A DNA stretch of 64,000 nt from Gemmata sp051859125 (GCF_051859125.1 NZ_JBHYGG010000013.1:17463-81462); one strand, 5' to 3'; counted from the first letter of the stretch, positions 8,814 through 18,659 are shown. Program-made: numbers and translations. Notes: generated by a model not told the origin, from the letters alone.

Positions 8814-11366
8814 CTACCGCTTCAGCGAGTACAGCACGACCGCCCCGGCGATCCGCAGGGCGCTCTCCTTGTCGTACCCCAGGCAGTCGGCCGACTTATG
8901 GCCCTCGATCGCACACCCCACGTCGTACTTGCTGTAGACCACCACCCAGCGGCCGTCGATCTTGATCCCCTCCAGGTGCGCCGGGTACGCCCGGAGCTCC
9001 GCCTCGCCGCCCTTGCCGTCGGGCAGTTCGCGGCGGCAGCGGAGGTGCTTCAGGTCGAGCCCGGCCTCGCGGGCGACGCGGTACAGCGGGTCCTCCTTGC
9101 CGTCGGACCCCTTCTCGGGGATCAGCTCCAGCTTCCGATCGGGGTACAGCTTCGCGCACAACTCGCGGAACGACTTGTCGAACGCCTTCCACTGCTCGAA
9201 CCCGCCGCACGCCGCGTCCGCGAACAGGAGCCCGCCGGAGTTGAGGTTCGATTGGATCGCCTCGATGGCGTCCGGCTGGAACACGAGCCCGCCCTGCTCG
9301 GTCTTGAGTTTCCGGCCGTGCAGGTACATGAACTTGAAGTTGAACAACTGGTCGTCGTGGGCCGGGAGGACGACGCTGTTGAGCGCCACTTCGAGCCGGG
9401 CGTTGTCGCGGAGGTAGCCCATCAGGTTCTTCAGCGCGTCCGGGGCCGGCTCGGGGTCGCCCTCGATCTTGAGTTGCACGGCCTTGAAGTGGCTGCGGGT
9501 CACGCCGGTCTCGACGCCGCGGACGATCACCTGCTTCGACAGCTTCGGCTTGGGCAGTTCCATGCCGGTCGCGTAGGCGACGATATTGCGGATCAGGCAG
9601 AACGCCTTCTCGCCGCGGTTCGCCGGGTTCTTCGAGTCCTTCGGCATGTACTTCGATTCCTCCCAGTACCCCGCGAGCGGGACCGGGCTGAACACCGCGA
9701 CCGTGCGGCACCCGCGGTTGAGCACCTCGAGCTCCGGGAAGTCGGTCGGGAGCACGCCGGGGAACATCTTGAGGATCGCGTGGTCCGGCGACATCTTCTG
9801 GAGGTTGGTCTCGAACAGCTTCTTCACGAGCTTTCGGAACGAGGCCGCGAACGCCTCGTCCCCGCAGCACGCCTCGGCGACGATGAACCCGCCCTCCTCG
9901 ATGTACGTCTTGAGGATCTTCTCCTGGGCCGGGGTCAGGATGAGAGGCCCGTGCCCGTTCAGGTACAGCACCGGGGACTGGAGCAGCAGCCCGACCTCTT
10001 CGAGGATCTTCTCGTCGTTCGTTTTGCCGGCCGCGCCCTCGTTGTCGAACGCCCGGCGCCGCGCGTCGTACACCTGCCACGACAGCGGGGTGCCGTTGAA
10101 CAACTCGCGGCTACAGAACTCGACGACGTGGCGGGTGTCGTTGTGCTTGCGGTTCCAGTTCGCACCGCCGGGCGGGGCCGGAAACCCGGGCTCCGATTGC
10201 TCCGCGGTGCCGCCGGTCTGGAGCGTCCCCCAGGCGAACTTGCTGACGAGGACCGGGGTGCGGCCCTTCGACAGGAACAGGAGCGAGAACGCCGTGGACA
10301 GGTGGGCCGTGGCGTCGACCTGCTTGCCGCCGGCGAACGAGCCGTCGCCGGCCCGCTGCTGGATCGCGATGAGCTTCTCGCACCCCTCCCGGTACCAGTC
10401 GTGCGAGCCGATGAACCGCTGGCCCGAGAGCCGCCCGAGCCGCTCGATCCCGTACACGTTGTAGTACATCGATTTCGGCGAATCGAACGTGAAGTTCGCG
10501 GCGACCCAGTTCATCCCCTTCACGAGCGCCGGGTTCTCGCTGTACGCCCCGCAGTTCTGGGCGACCCCGGTCCGCGGGTCGAGGCCGTGCTCGTTGGAGT
10601 CGAGGCCCATGCGGGCGATGAGCAGCCCGCACACGCCGGCGACGGTCATGCTGATGCTCGGCGTGTCGGCGGCCCGGCCGCCGGCGTCGCGGGCGTTGTA
10701 GTACGGCCACGCGCCGGTCGTCGGCGTCACGGGGATCTGGCTGCTGCTGTAATACTTCTGGACCCCGGCCCACACGCTCTCGTGCAACTTCGCCCCGGCC
10801 TGCTTCGCGGCGTACAGCCCGAGGAGCGCGTACTGCGTGTTCGAGTTGTCGGCGATCTGGTTCTGGGGGTAGCTCCACCCGTTCAGTTCACCCGCGACGC
10901 GGCCGTCGGCGTCCGGCTTCCAGCCCAGCCCGCTCCGCACCAGCCAGTCGGCGTTCTTCTGGACGAGCGGGCGGTCCTTCGGGTCGCGGACCTCGGCGAA
11001 CACGAGGTTGCACAGGGCGACCACGTAGGTCTTCTTCGGGGTCTCGGTGAGCTTCCGGAGGTAGTCGATGGCCCGCTTCACCGCAGGGTCGTCCGGCGGC
11101 ACGCCGCAGTTCAGCAGCGCCAGCGTGACGAGGGCCGTGCTGCCGCCCTCCATGTCGGCCAGGAAGCCGATGACGAGCCCCTCCCAGTTCCCCTGGGGGT
11201 TCTGCTGGCTCTTGAGGTAGCGGACGCCCGAGTCGATCGACTTGCGGACCTTGTCGACCAGTTCCTCTTCGGCCTTCGGTGGGGCGGCGGCCGCGGCGGT
11301 CGCCGGGAGCCCGGCGACGAGACCGAGGCACGCGGCGAACCCGACGGGGAGCAGCAAGCGGGACAT
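8814..11366 (-). CDS. DUF4159 domain protein with alpha/alpha-toroid N-terminal half
   Basis: An 850-residue exported protein. Residues 1-27 form a signal peptide ending in alanines. Residues about 30-400 contain repeated helices of the prenyltransferase/squalene-oxidase-repeat type (YLKSQQNPQGNW, NTQYALLGLYAAKQAG, TAHLSTAFSLLFLSKG). Residues about 430-850 form the DUF4159 part (PVLYLNGHGPLILTPAQ near residue 470, GGFIVAEACCGDEAF near 495, then a second related block with GGLLFADAACGGFEQW near 735). The second block looks like an internal duplication. Function is unknown; DUF4159 proteins often sit near MoxR/membrane gene sets, not seen here. It follows purL by 86 bp on the same strand. Confidence 0.85.
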   Translation of the reverse strand: MSRLLLPVGFAACLGLVAGLPATAAAAAPPKAEEELVDKVRKSIDSGVRYLKSQQNPQGNWEGLVIGFLADMEGGSTALVTLALLNCGVPPDDPAVKRAIDYLRKLTETPKKTYVVALCNLVFAEVRDPKDRPLVQKNADWLVRSGLGWKPDADGRVAGELNGWSYPQNQIADNSNTQYALLGLYAAKQAGAKLHESVWAGVQKYYSSSQIPVTPTTGAWPYYNARDAGGRAADTPSISMTVAGVCGLLIARMGLDSNEHGLDPRTGVAQNCGAYSENPALVKGMNWVAANFTFDSPKSMYYNVYGIERLGRLSGQRFIGSHDWYREGCEKLIAIQQRAGDGSFAGGKQVDATAHLSTAFSLLFLSKGRTPVLVSKFAWGTLQTGGTAEQSEPGFPAPPGGANWNRKHNDTRHVVEFCSRELFNGTPLSWQVYDARRRAFDNEGAAGKTNDEKILEEVGLLLQSPVLYLNGHGPLILTPAQEKILKTYIEEGGFIVAEACCGDEAFAASFRKLVKKLFETNLQKMSPDHAILKMFPGVLPTDFPELEVLNRGCRTVAVFSPVPLAGYWEESKYMPKDSKNPANRGEKAFCLIRNIVAYATGMELPKPKLSKQVIVRGVETGVTRSHFKAVQLKIEGDPEPAPDALKNLMGYLRDNARLEVALNSVVLPAHDDQLFNFKFMYLHGRKLKTEQGGLVFQPDAIEAIQSNLNSGGLLFADAACGGFEQWKAFDKSFRELCAKLYPDRKLELIPEKGSDGKEDPLYRVAREAGLDLKHLRCRRELPDGKGGEAELRAYPAHLEGIKIDGRWVVVYSKYDVGCAIEGHKSADCLGYDKESALRIAGAVVLYSLKR

Positions 11367-11452
11367 ATCGGGAACTCCGGTGACCGGCGGGGCGAGCCCC
11401 CGCCAGCTCCATTATTCGCTCGCCGCGCGCGAAAATATAGCCCGTGGCCGAA

Positions 11453-14326
11453 TCACCACCGCAGCGGCTTCTGCCACGCCTCCTTCAGGTCGGCGAGCTT
11501 CGTCCACACGAGCCACTCGCCGCCGGCCCCGGCGATCCGCAGCCGCGGCTCCACGACGGTCGTACCGATCTTGGCGAGCGGGAGGCCGGCGAAGCACGCC
11601 TCGAACTCAGCGGCGCGTTCGGGCTTCACTTCGACGAGGAAGCGGGTGCAGGACTCGCTGAACAGCTTCACCTCGTCGGGGAGCGAGCCGGGGAGGTTGG
11701 TGACGTCCGCACCGATGTTGCCGGCGAAGGCCATCTCGGCGACCGCGACGGCGAGGCCCCCCTCGCTCAGGTCGTGGCACGCCCGCACGAAGCCGCCGGT
11801 GATCGCTGCGTGGACCGCGGCGAACACCTTCGGGGCGACCGCGAGATCGACCTTCGGCACCTCACCGCCCGCCCGGCCGGTGACGCGGTGCAGGTGCGAG
11901 CCGGACATCTCGTCCTTCGTCGCGCCGACGAGGTACAGTGCGTTGCCGGGCTCCTTCAGGTCCATCGTCACGCACTTGCGGACGTCGGGGACGCGGCCGA
12001 GCGCCGAGACGAGGAGCGTGTCGGGAATGTTGATGCGCTCGCCGGTCTTCCCGGCGTAGGTGTTGTTCAGGCTGTCCTTGCCGCTGATGAACGGGGTGCC
12101 GAACGCGAGCGCCACGTCGCGGCACGCCTCGGCGGTTCGCACGAGCGCCCCGAGTACGGCCGGGTCGTTGACGTTCCCCCAACAGAAGTTGTCGAGGATC
12201 GCGGTGCGCTTCGGGTCCGCCCCGACCGCGACGACGTTCCGCACCGCCTCGTCGATCGCGGCCGCACCCATCCAGTACGGGTCGTCGTACAGCGGGTTGA
12301 TGCCGCACCCCACCGCGGCGCCGGTCCACGAGCCGAGAACGGGCATGATGACCGCAGCGTCCGACGGGCCGTCGTTCTTTACGCCCACGAGCGGCTTCAC
12401 GACGCTCCCGCCCTGGACCTCGTGGTCGTACTGCCGGATCACCCACTCCTTGGAGGCCACGCTCGGCGTGCCGAGGATTTTCAGCAACACGTCCAGGGGA
12501 GCGGTGTCGCCCCCGCCCACGGACCCCGGTCCGTGGGCGTGCGGTGCCCACTCCGCGCTCCGCACCTGGTTCGGGCGGCCGTCGTGGAGGAAGTGCATGT
12601 CGAGGTCGGCGACGACGTGCTCGCCGTAGGTCAGCTTCAGGCGGCCCGTCGGGTCGAACGTGCCGAGCGCGACGGCTTCCACGTCTTCGGACTCGCACAG
12701 CGCCTGCAACTCGGGCCACTTGTCGGTCGGCACCGACAGCACCATCCGCTCCTGCGACTCGCTGATCCAGATCTCGGTGTAGCTGAGCCCCTCGTACTTG
12801 AGCGGGGCGGTGGCGAGGTCGAGGGTCGCGCCGAGGTCGGCCCCCATCTCGCCGACGGCCGAGCTGAACCCGCCGGCCCCGCAGTCGGTGATCGCGGTGA
12901 ACAGGCCGCGGTCGCGGGCCTGCAGGATCACGTCCTGCACCTTCTTCTCGGTGATCGCGTTGCCGATCTGCACGGCCCCGCCGCTCACCGTCTCCGACTC
13001 GTGCGTGAGTTCGAGGCTGGAGAACGTCGCGCCGTGGATGCCGTCGCGGCCCGTGCGGCCGCCGACCGCGACGATCAGGTCGCCCGGCATCACCTGCTTG
13101 AACGCCTTATCGGCCGGGATGATGCCGACGGTGCCGCAGAACACGAGCGGGTTGGCGAGGTAGCGCTCGTCGAACAGGATCGCGCCGTTCACCGTGGGGA
13201 TGCCCATGCGGTTGCCGTAGTCGCGGACCCCGGCGACGACGCCGTGCATCACGCGCCGCGGGTGCAGCACGCCCTGCGGGAGTTGCTCGGGCGGGAAGTC
13301 CGGCGGGGCGAAGCAGAACACGTCGGTGTTGCACACCGGCTTCGCGGCGAGCCCGGTGCCGAGCAGGTCGCGAACGACCCCGCCGAGGCCGGTGTTCGCG
13401 CCGCCGTAGGGCTCGATCGCCGAAGGGTGGTTGTGCGTCTCGACCTTGAAGCACAGGTGGTTCTGGTCGTCGAACTTCACGATGCCGGCGTTGTCGGCGA
13501 ACACGCTGACGCACCAGTCGTCGGCCCCGAGCCGCTGCCGGATCTCCTGCGTCGCCGCGAACACCGTCTCCTTGAGCAGGTTCTTGTACGTCCGCGTCTC
13601 GCCCGTCGATTTGTCGTGCAGGGTGATGGTGCCCTTGAGCGTCTTGTGCGAGCAGTGCTCGGACCACGTCTGCGCGACCGACTCGAGCTCGCAGTCGGTC
13701 GGCTCGCGGCCGAGGTCGCGGAAGTGGGCCTGGACCGCCCTCATCTCGTCGAGCGTGAGCGCGAGCATCCCGTCCTTGCTCAGCTTCACCAGCGAAGCGT
13801 CGTCGAGCGTCGAGATCGGCACGGTGGCGAGCTTGAACTGGTACGCGGTGCCGAAGCCGAGGTGGTCGGCCCTCACGGGGCCGGCGACGACCCGCTCGAT
13901 GGCGTCGTTGGCGAGCACGCGGCGGAACAACGTGTCGCGGTCCTGCGACGGGATGTCGTGCTGGCCGAAGTACCGGCGGAACGTGCGGACCGCGGTGACC
14001 GGCAGGCCGAGCATGGTCGCCGAATCGAGGACGGTCTGCGCGACCGGGTCCATCACCCCGGGCTTGAGGAGCACGGTGTACGACTGCTCGCCGCGGGTGC
14101 CGGCGGGGGCCGCGGTGCCGGTCTCGACGAGCGGGTCGATGAGCACGTCGCGGGTGAACTGCTCGACCTGCTCGGTGGTCAGGTCGCCCTCGAGCAGGAA
14201 CCCGCGGGCCGCCGCCGCGACGAGGTCGCCGCCGCGCTGGGCGTGGGTGAGCAGGTCGAACTCGTCGCACACCCGCTCGCGTTCCGCGTCGCGCCCGAGC
14301 GGCCGGATCTCGACTTCAAAGAGCAT
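11453..14326 (-). CDS. purL: Phosphoribosylformylglycinamidine synthase, PurS-PurL fusion
   Basis: A 957-residue FGAM synthase subunit catalysing the ATP-dependent conversion of FGAR to FGAM in purine synthesis. The N-terminal part (residues about 1-200) carries PurS-like and linker segments; the catalytic body follows with the WSEHCSHKT motif (about residue 240), KVETHNHPSAIEPYGGANTG, and the C-terminal ATP-binding repeat (FISGKDSLNNTYAG, CHDLSEGGLAVAVAEMAFAG). Single-domain PurL is about 740 residues, so the extra N-terminus fits a PurS fusion. No glutaminase PurQ is fused, so a separate one is expected elsewhere. The start overlaps the end of tyrA by 11 bp. Confidence 0.95.
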   Translation of the reverse strand: MLFEVEIRPLGRDAERERVCDEFDLLTHAQRGGDLVAAAARGFLLEGDLTTEQVEQFTRDVLIDPLVETGTAAPAGTRGEQSYTVLLKPGVMDPVAQTVLDSATMLGLPVTAVRTFRRYFGQHDIPSQDRDTLFRRVLANDAIERVVAGPVRADHLGFGTAYQFKLATVPISTLDDASLVKLSKDGMLALTLDEMRAVQAHFRDLGREPTDCELESVAQTWSEHCSHKTLKGTITLHDKSTGETRTYKNLLKETVFAATQEIRQRLGADDWCVSVFADNAGIVKFDDQNHLCFKVETHNHPSAIEPYGGANTGLGGVVRDLLGTGLAAKPVCNTDVFCFAPPDFPPEQLPQGVLHPRRVMHGVVAGVRDYGNRMGIPTVNGAILFDERYLANPLVFCGTVGIIPADKAFKQVMPGDLIVAVGGRTGRDGIHGATFSSLELTHESETVSGGAVQIGNAITEKKVQDVILQARDRGLFTAITDCGAGGFSSAVGEMGADLGATLDLATAPLKYEGLSYTEIWISESQERMVLSVPTDKWPELQALCESEDVEAVALGTFDPTGRLKLTYGEHVVADLDMHFLHDGRPNQVRSAEWAPHAHGPGSVGGGDTAPLDVLLKILGTPSVASKEWVIRQYDHEVQGGSVVKPLVGVKNDGPSDAAVIMPVLGSWTGAAVGCGINPLYDDPYWMGAAAIDEAVRNVVAVGADPKRTAILDNFCWGNVNDPAVLGALVRTAEACRDVALAFGTPFISGKDSLNNTYAGKTGERINIPDTLLVSALGRVPDVRKCVTMDLKEPGNALYLVGATKDEMSGSHLHRVTGRAGGEVPKVDLAVAPKVFAAVHAAITGGFVRACHDLSEGGLAVAVAEMAFAGNIGADVTNLPGSLPDEVKLFSESCTRFLVEVKPERAAEFEACFAGLPLAKIGTTVVEPRLRIAGAGGEWLVWTKLADLKEAWQKPLRW

Positions 14327-15155
14327 CGCGCACCTGCTTTGCCTCGGCCAGCCACCGCACGAGACCGGCCCCGTCGCCGGCCTCGAGGAGTCGCTGGAAC
14401 TCGAGCATGTGTTGAGTGAAGACGCGGAGGGCGGACAGCACCGGGTCGCGGTTCGCCTGGAAGATCGCGGCCCACAGGGCGGGGTCGCCGCCGGCGATCC
14501 GGGTCACGTCGCGGAACCCGCCGGCCGACAGCGGCAGGTAATCGACGGGCGTGGACGCGGCGACGCCTGACGCGACGGCGTGGGGCAGGTGACTCGTTGA
14601 GGCGAGCACGCTGTCGTGCTCCTCGGGCGACATGCGCACCACCCGCGCCCCGAGTGCTTTCCAGAACGCTTCGACGCGGACCAGGGCCTCGGAGTCCGTG
14701 CCGAGTGTCGTCGGTGTAATGATCGTCACGCGGTGCTGGAACAGGTCGGCACGGGCGTGCTCGACGCCGGCCTTTTCGGCCCCCGCGATCGGGTGCGCCG
14801 GGACGTAGGGGTACCGGTCCGGCAACTTCCCCGCGAGCCCGCAGAGGATGTTTTGCTTGGTGCTCCCGGCGTCGGTGAAGATCGTCCCCGGGCGGACGTG
14901 CGGGGCCGCGGCGAGGATCATGCCGGCGATGCGGTCCACCGGGGTGCAAACGACGACGAGGTCCGCGTCCCGCACGCCCGCGGCGAGGTCGGTCGAGAAG
15001 GCGTCGATCGCCCCGAGTTCGACGGCCCGTGCGAGGGTCTTCGGGTCGCGGCCGACACCGACGACCCGTGACGCAACTCCGCGGGCGCGCGACGCGAGCC
15101 CGACCGACCCGCCGATCAACCCGACCCCGACAACCGTGACCTGCTCGAATGGCAT
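14316..15155 (-). CDS. tyrA: Prephenate dehydrogenase
   Basis: A 279-residue NAD-dependent prephenate (or arogenate) dehydrogenase of tyrosine synthesis. The dinucleotide motif VGVGLIGGS is at residues 8-16; VVCTPVDRI, FTDAGSTK, HPIAGAEKAGVE and STSHLPHAVASG are the family's conserved catalytic blocks. The frame stays open far upstream (to 15848), but only from ATG 15155 does it read as this family, and 15156-15212 is then a short divergent promoter region. The stop lies 11 bp inside purL, so the two genes are probably translationally coupled. Confidence 0.93.
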   Translation of the reverse strand: MPFEQVTVVGVGLIGGSVGLASRARGVASRVVGVGRDPKTLARAVELGAIDAFSTDLAAGVRDADLVVVCTPVDRIAGMILAAAPHVRPGTIFTDAGSTKQNILCGLAGKLPDRYPYVPAHPIAGAEKAGVEHARADLFQHRVTIITPTTLGTDSEALVRVEAFWKALGARVVRMSPEEHDSVLASTSHLPHAVASGVAASTPVDYLPLSAGGFRDVTRIAGGDPALWAAIFQANRDPVLSALRVFTQHMLEFQRLLEAGDGAGLVRWLAEAKQVRDAL

Positions 15156-15212
15156 GCGGGGATTATAACGATCCCACGTCGTTCTTCGACCTGCACCCCA
15201 CCGAGAACCGCC

Positions 15213-15881
15213 ATGCGGGCGAGCCTCCTCTCCGTTGCGATCGGAACCGCCCTCGCGGCCGCGCTCCCCGCCGCCGATGCGGAGTTCGTGCCGCTGTTCG
15301 ACGGCAACTCGCTCGACGGGTGGGGGTACATCGTGAAGCCCGACAAGGACGGCAACAGGGCCGACCCGAAGTTGACGTGGTCGGTCACGGACGGGTACAT
15401 CCGCTGTACCGGCAAGCCGAACGGGTGCATGGTCACTTCGAAGGACTACGGCGACTACGCCCTCAAACTGAAGTGGCGGTTCCCGGCCGAGGGGAAGGGC
15501 GGGAACACCGGCGTGCTGCTCCACGTTCAGGACGAGAAGTACTGGCCGACGTCGATCGAGGCGCAACTCCTCACCGGCCGCGCCGGCGACTTCCTCCTCA
15601 ACCTTCCGCCGGACACGAAGCTCGAAGTCGAGAAGTCGCGGCACGACCCGAAGCTCGAGCGGCGCTACCTCCGCATCGAGCCGAAGGAGCCCGTCGAGAA
15701 GCCGCTCGGCGAGTGGAACGCGTGCGAGATCACCTGCACGGGCGGCGACATCGTGTTCGTCGTGAACGGCGTAAATGTGAACGAGGGAAAGAACTGCAGC
15801 TTCACAAAGGGCCGCATCGCCCTCCAGTCCGAGGGCGCGGAAGTTCACTTCAAGGACATTGCGATCAAGAAGCTGAAGTGA
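15213..15881 (+). CDS. DUF1080 (3-keto-disaccharide hydrolase-like) secreted protein
   Basis: A 222-residue exported protein of the DUF1080 family, a concanavalin-like beta-sandwich fold common in planctomycetes. Signal peptide at about residues 1-23, then the family hallmark FVPLFDGNSLDGWGY, GYIRCTGKPNG, and the terminal GRIALQSEGAEVHFKDIAIK. Some members hydrolyse 3-keto-glycosides; here that is only a family-level suggestion. Its start is 57 bp from that of the divergent tyrA, and its stop directly abuts the stop of the opposing M24 peptidase gene, with no base between them. Confidence 0.92.
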   Translation: MRASLLSVAIGTALAAALPAADAEFVPLFDGNSLDGWGYIVKPDKDGNRADPKLTWSVTDGYIRCTGKPNGCMVTSKDYGDYALKLKWRFPAEGKGGNTGVLLHVQDEKYWPTSIEAQLLTGRAGDFLLNLPPDTKLEVEKSRHDPKLERRYLRIEPKEPVEKPLGEWNACEITCTGGDIVFVVNGVNVNEGKNCSFTKGRIALQSEGAEVHFKDIAIKKLK

Positions 15882-16955
15882 CTATACCAGCGCGATCGTG
15901 TGGTTGCTCAGCCGCTCGAAGCCGGCGGCGGTGATGAGGTAGTTGTGCTCGATGCGGATGCCGACGTCTCCGACGTTCAGACCCGGTTCGAGCGTGACAA
16001 CGTCTCCTTCGCCGAGGGTTTCCGTCGAGTGCCGCACGATGAACGGTGCTTCGGGGTGCATCGCCCCGAGGCCGTGGCCCACGTGCGAGACCATCGCATC
16101 CGGGAGGCCGGCCGCCGCGAACACCCCGCACACCGCGTCGTACACCGTCTGGCACTTGGTCCCGGGTTTCAGCTCGCGTTCACCACTCTTTAGCGATTCG
16201 ACGCACAAAGCGAACAGCTGCGATTGCTCGGCGCTCGGCGCGCCACCGACCAAGAGGGTCGTCGTGAAGTCGCTGCGGTACCCCTGCACAATCACCGAGA
16301 AGTCGAGGATGAACGTCTCGCTGTTCTTGAGCACGCGAGTGGTGGGCGGGCCGACCCGACGCCCGCCGGTACTCGCGACGAAGTCGCCGTAGACAATGGC
16401 CCAATGCCCGAGGTCGCGGTGGCACGCGGCGCTCACCCCGGCGTAGAGGTCGAGTTCCGTTATCCCCTCGCGGATGTTCGCACGCGCCCAGGTGTGCCCG
16501 GCTTCGGTCGCCCGCATGCACGTCTTCAGGAGCGCGATTTCGTCGGGGCCTTTGCGCCGCCGCAGGTCGGTCGCGATCTCGAACAGCCGCGGCGCCAGCG
16601 CGTCGGCGAGTGCGTCATGAACCCGGCTCCCGTGCGCTTCCAGTGCCGACCGCAGGAGCAGTTGCCGCACGCCGCGGCCGGGCTCCTGGCCGGTGTACCA
16701 CATCACCGGCGTGCGCTCGTCGGCGTGCGCGAGCCGCACCGAGTCGGGGAGCCGCGCGTCGTGGTAAAGGTGCGCGTGACCCTCGGGCCGCAGCACCAGG
16801 AACCCGCCGAAGTCGGCCGCGAGGCTGAACGGATCGACGTAAAAGTTCGCGAAGTACCGCAGGTTCACCGGGTCGGCGAACACGAGCGGGTGCGTGGGCT
16901 TCACCTGGTCCAGAAGCCGTTGCCGGCGCTGCCGGCACCCTTCGGCGGTCAACAT
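15882..16955 (-). CDS. M24 family metallopeptidase (Xaa-Pro aminopeptidase-like)
   Basis: A 357-residue pita-bread-fold peptidase with N-terminal creatinase-like domain (residues about 1-140) and C-terminal catalytic domain. Expected metal ligands are visible: Asp in FILDFSV, Asp in YRSDFTT, His in VGHGLGAMHPE, Glu in TLEPGLN and Glu in RIEHNY. It should remove N-terminal residues before proline or cleave a related C-N bond. Start ATG 16955 overlaps the end of the upstream PhyH-type gene by 7 bp (ATGTTGA), a typical coupled arrangement. The substrate is not deducible. Confidence 0.9.
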   Translation of the reverse strand: MLTAEGCRQRRQRLLDQVKPTHPLVFADPVNLRYFANFYVDPFSLAADFGGFLVLRPEGHAHLYHDARLPDSVRLAHADERTPVMWYTGQEPGRGVRQLLLRSALEAHGSRVHDALADALAPRLFEIATDLRRRKGPDEIALLKTCMRATEAGHTWARANIREGITELDLYAGVSAACHRDLGHWAIVYGDFVASTGGRRVGPPTTRVLKNSETFILDFSVIVQGYRSDFTTTLLVGGAPSAEQSQLFALCVESLKSGERELKPGTKCQTVYDAVCGVFAAAGLPDAMVSHVGHGLGAMHPEAPFIVRHSTETLGEGDVVTLEPGLNVGDVGIRIEHNYLITAAGFERLSNHTIALV

Positions 16956-17683
16956 GTGGTGTCTCCGATCGCGTGAAACGCGTGCCACTCGTACCCGTCG
17001 GGAAGGGCAGGGGACGGCGCGCACTCCAGGTGGACGATGCGGCGGTGCCGGTTCGCGCCCGGCGCGCTGTGGCCGCTGGAGTGCGTGAGGAGCGGTCGCA
17101 TCAGCAGCACGTCGCCGGCCTGGCAGCACACCGTCACGGGGTCGCGGGGGTCGTCGCGACCCATCTCGTAACGGACGTGCGAGCCGGGGATGACACGGAG
17201 CGCGCCGTTGTCGGCGGTCGCGTCGTCGAGGTGGATTCGGGCGGTGAGCATCACGCGGATCACTTCCGGGGACGCCAGGACGTGCGGCACGCCGGCCTTC
17301 GTGGTCGGTTTCGTCAACACGGTTCCGCCGCGGTGCTCGGCGACTGCGATGCTGTAGTCCTTGTGCCACGGCAGCGCCCAGGTGTGGCCCGGCGGCTTGT
17401 CGAAGAACAGCCCCCGCACCACGCCCGCACCCGGACCGAGCACGTCGATCAGCGGCTCGCGGAGAGAAGGCACCCGCACCAGCGAGACGACGCTCGGCCA
17501 CATCTGGAGCAGGTTCCGCGCGCCGTAGGCCGGGCCGTCGTTCGCGAGGATCGCCGGGTCGGCCGCGTTCGCGGCGCTCACCGCGTTCCACTCGGCCAGC
17601 GCGCCGGCGACCGCGGCGGGGGACACCACCCCGGGCAACAGTGCGAACCCGTCGGCTTCGAGTTGTTCCCGCCACGTGCCCAC
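16949..17683 (-). CDS. Phytanoyl-CoA dioxygenase (PhyH) family protein
   Basis: A 244-residue Fe(II)/2-oxoglutarate dioxygenase-like protein. The facial triad can be placed: WHKD (His and Asp, near residue 116) and the distal His in LLTHSSGHS (near 204), followed by an Arg-rich RHRRIVHLEC strand for 2-oxoglutarate. The N-terminal DGFALLPGVVSP is the classic PhyH opening. Small-molecule hydroxylation is likely, substrate unknown. It lies 31 bp after purU and overlaps the M24 peptidase, so the three may be one transcript. Confidence 0.88.
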   Translation of the reverse strand: MGTWREQLEADGFALLPGVVSPAAVAGALAEWNAVSAANAADPAILANDGPAYGARNLLQMWPSVVSLVRVPSLREPLIDVLGPGAGVVRGLFFDKPPGHTWALPWHKDYSIAVAEHRGGTVLTKPTTKAGVPHVLASPEVIRVMLTARIHLDDATADNGALRVIPGSHVRYEMGRDDPRDPVTVCCQAGDVLLMRPLLTHSSGHSAPGANRHRRIVHLECAPSPALPDGYEWHAFHAIGDTTC

Positions 17684-17714
17684 GCGGACCCTCCGGCGAT
17701 CCTCCCACGGCCGC

Positions 17715-18569
17715 TCAGTCGAACACCACGGTCTTGCGGTCGTAGACGAGGATGCGGTGGTCGATGTGCCACCGCACGGCCCGCGACAGCACCACCTTCT
17801 CCAGGTCGCGGCCCTTCTCCAGCAGGTCTTCGAGCCCGTCGCGGTGCGAGATGCGGACCACGTCCTGCTCGATGATCGGCCCCTCGTCGAGGTCCTCGGT
17901 GGCGTAGTGGCTCGTCGCGCCGATGAGCTTCACGCCCCGCTCGAACGCCCGGTGGTACGGCTTCGCGCCCATGAACGCCGGGAGGAACGAGTGGTGGACG
18001 TTGATGACCCGCTGCGGGTACCGGGCCACGAACTCCTTCGAGAGGACCTGCATGTACCGGGCCATCACGACGAGGTCGATCTTCTCGGCCGCGAGCAGGT
18101 CGAGCTGAGCCCGCTCGGCCGCCTCCTTCCCGGCGGCGGTCACCGGGATGTGGTGGAACGGGACGTCGTAGAACGTGCCCCACTTCTCGGCGTCCGGGTG
18201 GTTGGCCACGATCAGTGGAATGTCGCACTCCAGCTCGCCGGTCTTGTGGCGGTAGAGCAGGTCCATCAGGCAGTGGTCGTACTTGGAGACGAACAGCGCG
18301 ACGCGGATCGGCTGGTCGGACCGCTCCAGCCGCCACCGCATCTCGAACCGGTCGGCGAGCGGCGCGAACCGCCGGGGGAACTCCGCGAGGTCGAGCGCGA
18401 ACCCGTCGAGCGACCACTCGACGCGCATCAGGAACAGGCTCCGCTCCGCGTCCTGGTGCTGGTCCGCGTGGAGGATGTTCGCGTCGTGCTTGTACAGGAA
18501 CTCCGCGACCGTGGCGACGATGCCCTTGCGGTCCGGACAGGTGATGAGCAAGACGGCGGAGTTCTTCAT
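17715..18569 (-). CDS. purU: Formyltetrahydrofolate deformylase
   Basis: A 284-residue PurU, hydrolysing 10-formyl-THF to formate and THF. Residues 1-85 are an ACT domain (LLITCPDRKGIVATVAEFL) and the rest a formyltransferase fold with the Asn-His-Asp catalytic set: Asn in LIVANHPDAE, His in VPFHHIPV, Asp in EDLDEGPIIEQD. The signature SHYATEDLDEGPIIEQDVVR is complete. It follows the helicase gene by 101 bp, a space occupied by an imperfect inverted repeat. Confidence 0.96.
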   Translation of the reverse strand: MKNSAVLLITCPDRKGIVATVAEFLYKHDANILHADQHQDAERSLFLMRVEWSLDGFALDLAEFPRRFAPLADRFEMRWRLERSDQPIRVALFVSKYDHCLMDLLYRHKTGELECDIPLIVANHPDAEKWGTFYDVPFHHIPVTAAGKEAAERAQLDLLAAEKIDLVVMARYMQVLSKEFVARYPQRVINVHHSFLPAFMGAKPYHRAFERGVKLIGATSHYATEDLDEGPIIEQDVVRISHRDGLEDLLEKGRDLEKVVLSRAVRWHIDHRILVYDRKTVVFD

Positions 18570-18580
18570 CGGAATAACGT

Positions 18581-18659
18581 GCAGTGGACAGTGGAAAGTG
18601 GGCAGTCAGCAGTTTAGGACGCGGGCCGCGGCACTGCCGCTCTTTCCGCTGTTCACTGC
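18581..18659. repeat. Imperfect inverted repeat of the AGTGGACAGTGG type
   Basis: GCAGTGGACAGTGGAAAG (18581-18598) pairs with CTTTCCGCTGTTCACTGC (18642-18659) with two mismatches in 18. The GTGGACAGTGG core recurs at both ends of the gap-containing spacer 41329-41622. It sits between the helicase stop and purU start. Confidence 0.6.

Noticed and set aside
8898..14419. Long plus-strand frames (1053 and 991 residues) over DUF4159 and purL
   Set aside because: Antisense shadows of two convincing minus-strand genes; composition is Arg/Glu/Gly/Pro/Val-rich without motifs.
14316..15848. A 510-residue version of prephenate dehydrogenase
   Set aside because: The first 231 residues lie antisense to the DUF1080 gene and are unlike the family; the start at 15155 gives the proper NAD-binding N-terminus.
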